18,298 nt of DNA from Gracilaria vermiculophylla (taxonomy: Eukaryota > Rhodophyta > Florideophyceae > Gracilariales > Gracilariaceae), in contig JAHNZQ020000181.1 of the NCBI GenBank assembly GCA_019155205.2, positions 3,017,364-3,035,661 on the forward strand, written 5' to 3'. Within the stretch, counting starts at the first letter, position 1. The number at the start of each line of letters is the position of its first letter. Shown here in pieces: positions 1 to 8,389 of this stretch. The notes under the pieces are model-generated. The model had not been told where the DNA came from and ran no database searches. It was given only the letters and a program-made list of their open reading frames with translations. The translations under genes and the position numbers were made by a program.

Positions 1-1235
1 CGAGCAAGCCAGAACCCCACTACTACGAGAAGCAAAGCCCCATGAGCAACACGGTTCAGCCCAATGCTTTTTATCACAGCAGAACCATTTCGTCTGTATC
101 CTGATTCGCCATAGTGTACCCACGGGGCGCCGGATGAGTTCAGTTCCAAAGGCAGACTGCGCAGCTGATCTCTTAAAGCGTCGGCCATCACACCCTGCGA
201 CAGTTCGCTGTCTGACAGCGGATGCGAGTAAAGGAAATATAGCTCTCCAAGGTCGGGAACCAAACGCTCGGGATCGCTGCCAGAGAACGTCTTAATCGCA
301 CCGTCATCAAACTGTGCCCCTAAATTGCCCAACGTGACCCTCAAGACACTTTTGAAAACTTGCAAACTATGCCCGAATTGAACATCTGGGCGTAATGGCG
401 CAAGATTAAAAACGTCCCCAGTCAGTGAGATGATCATAATTTGCACATGAACATTTGATCTGCCAGGCACAGCGGCGTCGTTGACGCGGAAGGTATGTTT
501 GTTCGATATCGAATCGTAGACAAAATCAAAAATGACAGTCGTGTTTTCTGAAAATGATGGCGGTGTGTAAGTGGAGGATACCGTGACGCAGCGCAGCACC
601 TCTCCAGAACTACTCTCCGCACGTGCGCTGCCTAGGAAGTCTTCGCAATCTTGATTAGGGTGAGAAGAAAGTTTCGACTTTGACATAGTGGGAACTGCCA
701 GGCGCAAATCGAATCCCGCACCTGCCGTGACATCTTGAATTTTGCTGGTACCAGCGACGATGGCTCCAAGTTCGGCCATCAAGATCAGAAGTCGGACGGT
801 TAGCGGCAACACGAGTTTAAAGAAATTGCGCTTGACTTTTGGCATTGTAATAAATGATTTGGAGGCGGTGTTGGTCACTCGTTCGGGGTATGGGTTTTGT
901 TCGCGAGGATCCGCCACGGCTAGTTGGGGCTCGGACCGTAAGATATTGTGTTGTCGATGAGATGAAGAAGCATTGAGAACATGGGCGGGCCACTCATGAC
1001 CTTTAAAAAGACGGATTATACCTCTCATCGATGACAATCGTGAAAATATAGTGTACCGATCGATTTCACGCTTGTTGAGACTGTTGGAGGGGAAAAGCAT
1101 GAGTCGCACCATATCCTCGAGAAACAATAAAACCAGCAGCACCAGAACTCCTCCAACTACGGCATTTTCTACATCGCCCGGGACAAAACGGTTGAAATAA
1201 GAAGCGCCTTGCGTGGAAAGCATGGCGGAGATCAT
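1..1235 (-). CDS. Unknown multi-pass membrane protein, paralog A (3' end beyond left edge)
   Basis: The frame is open from an ATG at 1235 to the left edge with no stop, giving 411 complete codons, so the gene is partial at its C-terminus. An in-frame TGA lies at 1253-1251, just upstream, so 1235 is the first Met; a second Met follows four codons later (1223). I do not recognise the family. Visible features are an S-Y-F-N-R signature at residues 12-16, a hydrophobic segment at about 25-46, a second at about 138-162, and an ectodomain-like stretch with C197 and C216 and several N-glycosylation sequons. An N-S-S-G-A-P-W motif lies at 366-372, and a third hydrophobic segment begins near 397 and continues off the edge. 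It aligns over its whole length with the plus-strand protein at 3188-4501, which confirms the frame. A two-outside, membrane-anchored surface or vacuolar protein is an inference. No intron is visible. Confidence 0.8.
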   Translation of the reverse strand, partial: MISAMLSTQGASYFNRFVPGDVENAVVGGVLVLLVLLFLEDMVRLMLFPSNSLNKREIDRYTIFSRLSSMRGIIRLFKGHEWPAHVLNASSSHRQHNILRSEPQLAVADPREQNPYPERVTNTASKSFITMPKVKRNFFKLVLPLTVRLLILMAELGAIVAGTSKIQDVTAGAGFDLRLAVPTMSKSKLSSHPNQDCEDFLGSARAESSSGEVLRCVTVSSTYTPPSFSENTTVIFDFVYDSISNKHTFRVNDAAVPGRSNVHVQIMIISLTGDVFNLAPLRPDVQFGHSLQVFKSVLRVTLGNLGAQFDDGAIKTFSGSDPERLVPDLGELYFLYSHPLSDSELSQGVMADALRDQLRSLPLELNSSGAPWVHYGESGYRRNGSAVIKSIGLNRVAHGALLLVVVGFWLA

Positions 1236-1590
1236 GACCCGTAAAAGTGCTCAGCGTGAAGTGTGCGGGGTGAGAAAAGAACCGTGAAGAATTCTCGAGA
1301 TAAGCTGCACTTTAGCAACACTGGGCTTTATTTTTCTCCGAGATTTGCTGCTTTCACCTGCGGCTCTTTTTCACGTCTGGAAAGCGGTAAATACTTGTGG
1401 TTGCGAGAGTTGTAGCGCTGTGATTATTGTTGACAAGTGCGATGGGAATGCTCTTGGCGCACGGCGTTCTCGTGAACAAAAAAGTTGAACAAGCTGTCGC
1501 GAGACGGTTGCCGCGGAAACGGCAGAAGCGCGAGAATCCCTCCGTAGAGCAGCGTGCATACTTTACACACCACACACTGTTGCTGTGTTC

Positions 1591-1617
1591 GCAATGCGCG
1601 CAATGCGCGCAATGCGG
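1591..1617. repeat. 9-bp tandem repeat, three units (GCAATGCGC)
   Basis: Units occupy 1591-1599, 1600-1608 and 1609-1617; the last one has one mismatch. It lies about 360 bp upstream of the minus-strand paralog start at 1235. Read on the minus strand, the repeat contains the 12-mer GCGCATTGCGCG, which also occurs at 7122-7133 upstream of the monooxygenase gene. Confidence 0.85.
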
Positions 1618-2349
1618 CGGTGCGAGACAAACGCGCACTAAAGCTCAACTTGGCGCCGTCCGCAAATGTTCAAAGTTTTAAAATTGGTTGAGTTCAAGGA
1701 TATCATTAGGGCTTGATGCACGAGCGCAGTGAAGTTTGGGCGAACACACGCTGTTTTGGGTTCTGATGTGAAGTAGTTTACAGACTAAGCGTTGCTAACG
1801 TGATGAGGGCATGTTCGGAAGGTTCCCCCGAAAACTATCTCCTTGATTGGTTGCCTCACTGCACTCAATTTGCAAGTCAACGAGAGGGTTGCGTGTCGCA
1901 TCGGACTTGACCAGCGTTTCTGCTTACTTCCTTGCGCAACTTGTTCATGCCCTCATCTTTTTGCTTGCCAAACATGTTGTCAAGGCTACTGGTGATGGTT
2001 TGTGCCATGGAAAATTCACGGGGCGCTCACCACCCGTATGGGCTGCACAAATGCGTGCCTATGACTGCATTTCGAAGACTGTACCCGGCAGCAAGGCGTG
2101 CAATGCGAGGGTTCGTCTAGACATTCTTCGTTTAGTTCTTCCATCCGTCTATCTTTCTGGCCATGGTGATAAAACAAAAACCCGAATTCACGCGCCACTC
2201 ATGCACTGCATGTGTATGTCATTCGGCGGCGGCAGAAAAATTGGGTGACTGCTGATGCCGGGAAGCAGCCAACGGAGAAATGATCCATCGACAATGGTCA
2301 CCAAGCAATTGTGCGAGCTGTGCAACGTACCTTATACCGCAGCCCGCCG

Positions 2350-2373
2350 CCCCGAGCCTAATGTCGCTCGGGG
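2350..2373. other. Perfect 8-bp inverted repeat (hairpin)
   Basis: CCCCGAGC at 2350-2357 and GCTCGGGG at 2366-2373 flank an 8-nt loop. An AATAAA lies at 2390-2395, and a weaker 5-bp stem (GTCGG/CCGAC) follows at about 2407-2425. It could be structure in an untranslated RNA or a relic; no gene next to it explains it. Confidence 0.6.
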
Positions 2374-3187
2374 ACTAGAGTAACCTTGCAATAAACATTC
2401 CCTCAGTCGGGGGATTACCGACGGTGGGGCAGAGGAGGAAAATACGAGCGTCCCCATTATTTGTGCCTACGCGCAACCAAACACCGAACCGCCTTCCTCT
2501 TTCGACTCATAGTCAGTGCTACCGAAGAGCTGTGCCGTGAAGACTACCGCAGCAATGCCATGGTAGCCGAACAGGCAACTTATCCGCAGTTCGAATACGA
2601 ATTAGTGAACTACTTCTGACGCACAATCTTGGTTGGCCTCGTCATCAATCCGTCGGGTATCGGCTTTTCTCTGCTCGAAAACAAACATCGGAAAATTGGG
2701 AAGGCCCGAAGTTCCGGATCGCACTTGGTGTATTCTCAACGATGGCGTTCTGCCATACAATACACATCGTTAAAACTGTGACTGTTATGGGCGGAAACAC
2801 ATTGCATCTTCATCAAAATCTCGACTGCGTTTTGGGGCTAAGCATTGTTGAGTGCTAACTGTGCACGAAAGTGACCAATCATCGACCCGTAAGGTAAGGT
2901 TTCAAAAGCGAATTGCCACCGTGCTTCTTCGCAAGTCATGACACAGTGATAGGTCCAGGTCGCACATGAAGACGACATGCACTCTGGGATCAGCCGAATT
3001 CGCATAGCGAAATCTGCTTGGCGCTTTCATGCACATGAAAGCGTCACCCATCGCCTGACCGTCATTTTAACACCAACAGGTCGCAACTCCATACCACTGG
3101 AATTCATTACGGTCAATAGCTTCACAACACGACCTGTCGTGATCAGTGAAATCTGGTCTACAACATCTCAGACCGTATTTTGTCGTA

Positions 3188-4501
3188 ATGAATGTTGAGC
3201 CGTTTTCCGTGAAGCCTACATCATACTTCAACCGTATATTTGTGGACGACGTCGTGAATGATGTCGTTCACGGCATACTGGCCCTCATCATCGTCGTTGA
3301 GCTTGGAAACATCTGCCAGACGATCGTTTACGCAACCCCCACGCTTCGGAAAGAGGCACTGGACCGCTTCCTCACGTTCAACAGAACTCGTACTCTAAGC
3401 TTTCTCCACGCGCCCATCACGTCTCTCTGTTTTCAGAAAGCTCGTCGTCGCCGCCATGTGCACAGGAGAAGAACCACTTGGAAAGGAGGTAGATCTCTTC
3501 TGTCTCAGTCAGCTGGTTTTTTGGTCGCTCTAGCCCTTATTGGCTGCGAGTTTATGGTTATCATCGCAGGCACAGCGGTGTACACCCCCATTACTGCAGC
3601 AACTACCAATTTTGACGCCAAACTCGGTATCACTCAGGATGCGCGTCGTCAGAGAGACGTGAGGCCCGGATGCGATGACTTCTTTGTCCCGGCGCGAGGC
3701 ATACAGAAACGGGGGGCTGTGTACAAGTGCGTTTCGGCTCGGTCTTCAGACTTGTTCCGTGCTCCAGACGTTGACTCCTTCGAATTGAAAACCGGAATCA
3801 ACGACAACACCCACACGTTTTCAGTAGAATCAAGAAACAGTCTGAACAGTACGTCTATCACATTATCGATAATTATCGGAACTGCTGGTCAGGGGGAGCA
3901 ACAAGTCGCACCATTTAGGGCGGACATTGATTTGGATTACACAACCACGGTGTTCAGAGCTGTCGTCGAGGGCTCGTTGAATCGTTCCATCTCGGGGTTT
4001 GACAAAAATCTAACAATATCGACGGTGGAGATCGGTTCACAAACTTTCCAATATGAAAACGAAAGCTTTGGTGTTCCCCATGCGCAAGTTGCAGCCGCTT
4101 TAGTTTCACAACTGAGGAGAATGGATGTTGTACTCAATTCAACCTCAGCCCCGTGGGTATTTGCTAAAGCACGTACGTACGAGACAAGACCGGACATCGT
4201 CGTCAGTATCTCGGCCTCCAATCGTGTTCCTCAAGTGGCTGTTATTATCACGGCAGTGGTTCTGATCGTAATGCGCGTAATTGTCAATGCACATCTTTCG
4301 TCATTTGATGACGTATCATATACGGCCATGAAAGATATTATTAGAGATGACTGTCTCTTGGGCCCGCTGGCACTCAATACTCGTGCAGCCCCAATCGTGG
4401 TTCCTCTACTTTCTGATGGTTGCGAAAGATCTGGAAGCAGCGAAGCAGAGAACAGAATGGGCTGCGATACCAACAGCCGTGCAGAACACGATGTATGGTA
4501 G
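3188..4501 (+). CDS. Unknown multi-pass membrane protein, paralog B
   Basis: This complete 437-residue frame is on the plus strand. The chosen ATG at 3188 is the first ATG in frame and puts the S-Y-F-N-R signature (residues 12-16) at the same distance from the N-terminus as in paralog A; the frame upstream opens only with a GTG at 3146. Hydrophobic segments lie at about 27-46, 108-131 and 347-366. Between the second and third is a likely lumenal or extracellular domain with C162 and C181 and sequons including N220, N265, N274, N291 and N317. A polar tail of about 70 residues follows the third segment. A basic R/K/H-rich cluster at 84-100 precedes the second segment, which would place that loop in the cytosol. 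The stop is TAG at 4499-4501. The family is not recognised; function is unknown. Codon use is mixed, unlike the GC-saturated genes to the right. Confidence 0.85.
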   Translation: MNVEPFSVKPTSYFNRIFVDDVVNDVVHGILALIIVVELGNICQTIVYATPTLRKEALDRFLTFNRTRTLSFLHAPITSLCFQKARRRRHVHRRRTTWKGGRSLLSQSAGFLVALALIGCEFMVIIAGTAVYTPITAATTNFDAKLGITQDARRQRDVRPGCDDFFVPARGIQKRGAVYKCVSARSSDLFRAPDVDSFELKTGINDNTHTFSVESRNSLNSTSITLSIIIGTAGQGEQQVAPFRADIDLDYTTTVFRAVVEGSLNRSISGFDKNLTISTVEIGSQTFQYENESFGVPHAQVAAALVSQLRRMDVVLNSTSAPWVFAKARTYETRPDIVVSISASNRVPQVAVIITAVVLIVMRVIVNAHLSSFDDVSYTAMKDIIRDDCLLGPLALNTRAAPIVVPLLSDGCERSGSSEAENRMGCDTNSRAEHDVW

Positions 4502-5515
4502 CTATTGACTGAGAAATCCAACCAAGTTTAAAGCACAAGCTGGCACAATCAGCCTTCTCCGTGTGCGAGGGTTTCGCGGATACAGGTGCAATCAGAAGGG
4601 GGTATGGAGTGAGGAAAATTGCAATCGTTGAGGACTAGGTTGTCTTGACATGCAGGCATGTGTTCCTAGTAGATGTTGGACAGAATGCGAATGTATGCCG
4701 GGCAACGTTGTTAACGGGATGAAAAAAGGATGCCTTTGAAGAGGAGTGACTTTCACACACTGTAGAATACTCGTGAAGAACTACGATGCAAAATGGACAA
4801 ATTTGTACGAACCCTATCGGGGTCACGACTCACATACGGTACACAAAAACGACATACAGTATTTATGCGTCAAATACAGTTGCGTGTGCGCAGATGCACT
4901 CAACACGCATTAACTGCGCTGGCCACGGAATCTGTCAATTCTGGAGAAGCGAGTAATTCTCACGGTGGTTTACGTGCATGGAGAACATTCAGACAAGTAA
5001 TAGATCCTTGGTTGTTGGAGATTCAGAGTTTTAGAACAGTATGAAAAGGGGAGATCGGCAAGCATGTTGCCAAGTTCTCTGATCATAATCAACAACACAT
5101 AAACTCAACCGTTATCTTATCGGGAGACGGCGCATTCATTGCAACTACAGCCTAGCAGTCGCACGACCCACGCAACGCCTTCAAAAAGCGTGAACGTCTG
5201 AAGCTACGACAGATACGTGGTAGACTCGGCAGTTCCGTCAGAAGGCCGTCGGTCCTCTCGTATCTGTGAGAGTAGTTCTTTTATGTACGCAGCTCAAAAG
5301 GGAGCCGCAGATTAGAGGACCCACTGAAACATGTTCATCTAGCCTAGGCAGTTCTGATAATATTTAACCCCATGCTCGACACACACACACTCAAATCTGT
5401 CTCTCTCTATTTCTCTCACTCTGTGTTTTCGGACGGATGGCACGTGAGAAAGGGCAGAAAGACAATCATCGGTTGTGGCGGAGCTCAAAACTGTGCGCGG
5501 AGGCAATTGGTGTGT
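4502..5515. other. Non-coding region between convergent genes
   Basis: About 1 kb lies between the stop of paralog B and the stop of the monooxygenase gene. The longest ATG-initiated frame (4793-5044, 83 residues) shows no recognisable domain and I do not call it a gene. CA and CT dinucleotide runs lie at about 5380-5425. I found no confident tRNA or small RNA. Confidence 0.6.
5380..5425. repeat. CA / CT microsatellite tract
   Basis: A short CA run starting near 5381 is followed by CT-rich sequence to about 5423. On the minus strand it lies about 100-130 nt beyond the stop of the monooxygenase gene, so it may be in or near its 3' flank. Confidence 0.75.
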
Positions 5516-6948
5516 TTATGAAACACGAGGGATAGCGGCCTGCACCAATGTCCTTGCTGGAATTCCGGCGAGGCCGAGAACTCGAAAGAAGTTGTTTCGC
5601 ACCCGCGACTGCACGCTTCCGTCTTGGATTTCAAGAAATGAGACCAGGCGGCTGGTCTGCAAAATGGCTTGCACCGGGGCGCGACGCACTTGCTCGTACC
5701 CCTGCAATGCCTCCGACAGAGTGTTGTATCGAGAACCGATTTGCGATATGGAAAGAGCCAAGCAATGGGCGTCCTGGACCGCCTGGTTGGCGCCTTGACC
5801 CAGGTACGGCGGCATGGCATGCGCTTCCCAGTGAGATTTTGAGTGCGCAGTGGCAGCAGAGTGGTTAGAGAACAATTTTACGCATGCAACGTTGGTGGCT
5901 TCGCCTTGCGCGTCATCTTACCCGAATCGCCCACGAGGCAGCAAGGGCCGCGATGCCAAGCGCGTGGGAGAGGTTGGCGGTACACGGGAGTCTCGATAAG
6001 TCGTTCGCTCCGCTGCAAGACATCGGTGACGGCCGGGGGCATGGATGCGCGTTGAAGCCTGGCAAGGAAATCGTTTCTCAAGGATTGATCCGGGCGATAG
6101 CTGTCGTTCTCTGCAGCACGTGGTGGCTGTCGAAACGAGGCGGCGATGATTTCATGCTGCTGGGCTTGTGGACCCGCGGCGTAGCGCAGGACGTAGACGC
6201 CGTCGCCAAACCACTGCTCCACGTGACGTTTTGGTAGGGTGGAGGCGCGGGCCACGGCCCACTGAATGCGGATACCGGTGTATGTCGGTTTGGCGGGGTG
6301 CATGGTGACGTGGGTCCTTACGGCGGATCGGACTCCGTCGGCGCCCACAACGAGGTCAAATGGTTGGGAGAAAGTGCCGTCGTGCATGACGAAGTGAACA
6401 GCGTGTTGTTGGTGATGCACTGCGGCCACGCGGTACGACTCGCCTGTGTGAAATGTGACGTGATGTCGTATTTGGTCGGTGAGCAAGGAATGCAAATCGT
6501 GTCTCATGACGGTCATGAACGAGTGGCGGCCGTTTATTGAGAGCTGTTTGGCGGCTGCGTTGGAGGCGTTGACGGCGCGGTGGACGTCGACGCGGAACAA
6601 GGTGGTGCCCGTCACTTCTCTGGCGATGACGGTATCAATGGGGGTGGCGATGTGGTGGACGGGAATGTGGTAGGCGCTGCGCAGGATGGCGGAGGCTCCG
6701 TTGAGATTTAAGGCTGCGCCGCGGGCGGCGTGCCACAGCGGGCGGGGCTCGAAGATGTGGACGTGCTCAACGCCTGTGGCGGGAGTGCGCAGGAGGGCGA
6801 GGGCGGTGGAGAGACCTGCGATGCCTGCGCCTGCGATTCCAACTCGACGAGGCTTTGGCGAGGCGGTGCAGGACGGTGTGGTGCGGCTCGGGGGGGGGCG
6901 CTTGCTGGCCACGCGTGTGGGGAGGGTGACGGGCTGCGCAAACGCCAT
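5516..6948 (-). CDS. FAD-dependent monooxygenase, two exons (join 5516..5823, 5922..6948)
   Basis: Splicing out 5824-5921 gives a 444-residue protein of the flavin-dependent group A aromatic hydroxylase/epoxidase type (family of salicylate hydroxylase and zeaxanthin epoxidase). The Rossmann GxGxxG is at residues 40-45 (GAGIAG). The DG motif (G-A-D-G-V-R-S) lies in the middle. The FAD-ribityl GD motif G-D-S-A-H-A-M-P-P-Y-L-G-Q-G-A-N is created exactly across the splice junction, at residues 340-355. The first 35 residues are Ser/Pro/Arg-rich and could be an organelle-targeting leader. The start at 6948 (context CAACAATGG) was chosen because upstream in-frame sequence is repeat-derived. The stop is TAA at 5518-5516. 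The substrate cannot be told. It does not carry the G-D-A-A-H-x-x-x-P-L-A-G-Q-G pattern expected of COQ6, despite the COQ4 gene nearby. Confidence 0.9.
5824..5921 (-). other. 98-nt spliceosomal intron in the monooxygenase gene
   Basis: The minus strand has donor G|GTAAG at 5921 and an acceptor AAG ending at 5824. A branch-point-like TCTAACC (plus-strand 5863-5869) lies about 40 nt before the acceptor. Removing it joins G-D-S to A-H-A-M-P-P-Y in frame and restores a canonical FAD-binding motif; without splicing, exon 1 runs into a stop at 5878. It is the only intron I can support in the window. Confidence 0.92.
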
Positions 6949-7116
6949 TGTTGGCAACGCGGGCGCATGCGGCCGGCGCTCTGCGAGGCAGACGGGCGTG
7001 AGGCGTGAGAGTGAGAGGCAGGAAGGGCGCACACCTTGGGCGATGCACACACCCAAGTCGCGTGAGCTGAACACCGAGTGCGCCACTGGGGGCGAGAACA
7101 CCAACGCGCTTTTGGC

Positions 7117-7188
7117 GTGCGGCGCATTGCGCGCCGCCTCGTGCGCCGCATTGCGCGCCGCCTTGTGCGCCGCATGTTGGCGCGCGTG
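7117..7188. repeat. 24-bp tandem repeat, two full units plus a partial third
   Basis: Units begin with GTGCG at 7117, 7141 and 7165. The first two differ at two positions; the third diverges after about 11 bases. The core GCGCATTGCGCG is shared with the repeat at 1591-1617. Confidence 0.8.
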
Positions 7189-7500
7189 CGACACGGGAGT
7201 AGCGCTTTGGGCTGCGCGCGTTTGAGCGCCTTCGGCGAGCGCGCCCAAGCAGCGGCGCGAGACACGTGGGGGCGTGGCGACACGTGGCTGATAGAGAAAC
7301 GTGGGCGCGTGGCGACACGTGGGCGCGTGGCGCTCGCGCACGCAGCCAGCGGCTCGCGCGTGCGCACGGTGCTGTGCGCGGCGGTGCGGCACGTGCTTGC
7401 GCGGCGCGCGGCGCCCGCCGCTGCACTGGCGGCAGTGTTGCAGTCGGCGCGTGATCGAAGAGCTCATTCATTTACACGGCGCGCGGTGGCAGCGCCGACT

Positions 7501-7556
7501 TGCAATTGGCTTTTGCATTTGGCAGTTGCAATTGGCAATTGCACGCGCCAATTGCA
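7501..7556. repeat. Direct and inverted copies of TGCAATTGGC
   Basis: TGCAATTGGC occurs at 7501-7510 and 7527-7536, and its reverse complement is at 7547-7556. The last two form a perfect 10-bp inverted repeat with a 10-nt spacer. This AT-rich island in very GC-rich DNA lies 18 nt past the stop of the unknown minus-strand gene, so it could be its 3' end signal or an upstream element of the monooxygenase gene. Confidence 0.75.
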
Positions 7557-7574
7557 GCCGTCCCATTGCGGCGC

Positions 7575-8358
7575 TCACGCCGCCGCGCCCCCCAGCGCCG
7601 TCTCCACCACGCGCGTCGCGTGCAGCGCGCGCAGCAGCTCGTCCAGCTCGTCGGCGCGCCGCGCGCGCGTGCGCGCGTAGCGGTGCACGCTGCGCCGCCG
7701 CGCGCGCGGCGCCGCCCACGTGGGCGCCAGTGCCAGAGCCACCCCCGTCCCCGCCCCCGTCCCCGCCCCCGCCCCCGTCCCCGTCCCCGCCCCCGTGCCC
7801 GTGTCCGTGCCCGTGTCCGTCCCCGTCCCCGTCCCCGCCGCCGACGGCGCCGCCGCCGCGGGCGCGCGCGCGCGCGGCGGCAGCGCGAACAGGCTGCGGC
7901 GGCGCGCGAGCGCGAGCGCGCGCGCCGGCGGCGCCGCGCGGTCCGGCGCGCGCTGCGACGGCGGCACGCAGCCCAGCTCGCCAAAGGCGGCGGCGGCGCC
8001 GCCGCCGTCGGCGCGCGCGCGCCGCCGCGCCGCCGCCGGCGCCGCGCCGTGCGCGGGGTGCGGCGCCGAGTGCAGCTCGCGCGCGTCCTGCGCCCCGTCG
8101 CTCCACACGGACAGCTGGCGCAGGCGCGCGCTGGCCGCGAAGCGCGCGTCGCTGCGCGCGGGGCGCGGCGAGTCCGGCCGCGCCGCCGGCGCCGGCGGCC
8201 GCTGCGGCGGCGCCGCCTGCGGCGCCGCCTGCGGCAGCGGCGCCAGGCGCCAGCGCGGCGATGGCGGCGGCGACGGCGGCGGCGACGACGACACGGACGA
8301 CACGGACGACGAGCATTGGCGCAGCTCGTGGTCGGCGTCGGCGTCGGCGTCGGCGGCA

Positions 8359-8389
<31 letters not shown>

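Larger units (their letters stand above)
1236..3187. other. Intergenic region between the divergent paralogs
   Basis: This stretch of about 1.95 kb separates the two head-to-head membrane-protein genes and should hold both promoters. I see no convincing gene. Open frames are short, lack homology I recognise, and mostly begin at non-ATG codons. It contains a 9-bp tandem repeat at 1591-1617 and a strong hairpin at 2350-2373. A stretch at about 2437-2775 has protein-like composition in one plus frame, interrupted by a stop. No third copy of the paralog is apparent. Confidence 0.55.
6949..7574. promoter_or_regulatory. Repeat-rich upstream region of the monooxygenase gene
   Basis: This stretch of about 626 bp lies between the stop of the unknown gene (7575) and the monooxygenase start. 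It contains a 24-bp tandem repeat at 7117-7188, four CACGTG palindromes (7263-7268, 7281-7286, 7316-7321, 7390-7395) within 133 bp, and three CCAAT/ATTGG boxes at 7505-7552. CACGTG is the E-box/G-box core of bHLH and bZIP factors, and CCAAT is the NF-Y core; their use here is inferred. Long open frames on both strands are a by-product of the high GC. Confidence 0.5.

Noticed and set aside
1591..1617. Short repeats as a CRISPR array
   Set aside because: The units are 9 bp without spacers, in a eukaryotic context.
1847..2248. 133-residue plus-strand frame in the intergenic region
   Set aside because: It begins at a non-ATG codon, has no recognised domain, and competing frames on the other strand are equally open.
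3146..3187. Upstream GTG start for paralog B
   Set aside because: Eukaryotic starts are normally ATG, and the ATG at 3188 matches the N-terminal spacing of paralog A.
4793..5044. 83-residue ATG-initiated frame between the paralog and the monooxygenase gene
   Set aside because: No domain, no neighbour logic and no composition signal above the other frames.
5516..6948. Monooxygenase as COQ6 partner of the nearby COQ4
   Set aside because: The second FAD motif is of the G-D-S-A-H-A-M-P-P-Y-L-G-Q-G-A-N type, not the COQ6 pattern.
5878..7467. A 529-residue minus frame starting at 7467 as the monooxygenase start
   Set aside because: The extra N-terminus translates tandem repeats and promoter-like sequence; the ATG at 6948 has a good context and gives a normal family length once the intron is removed.
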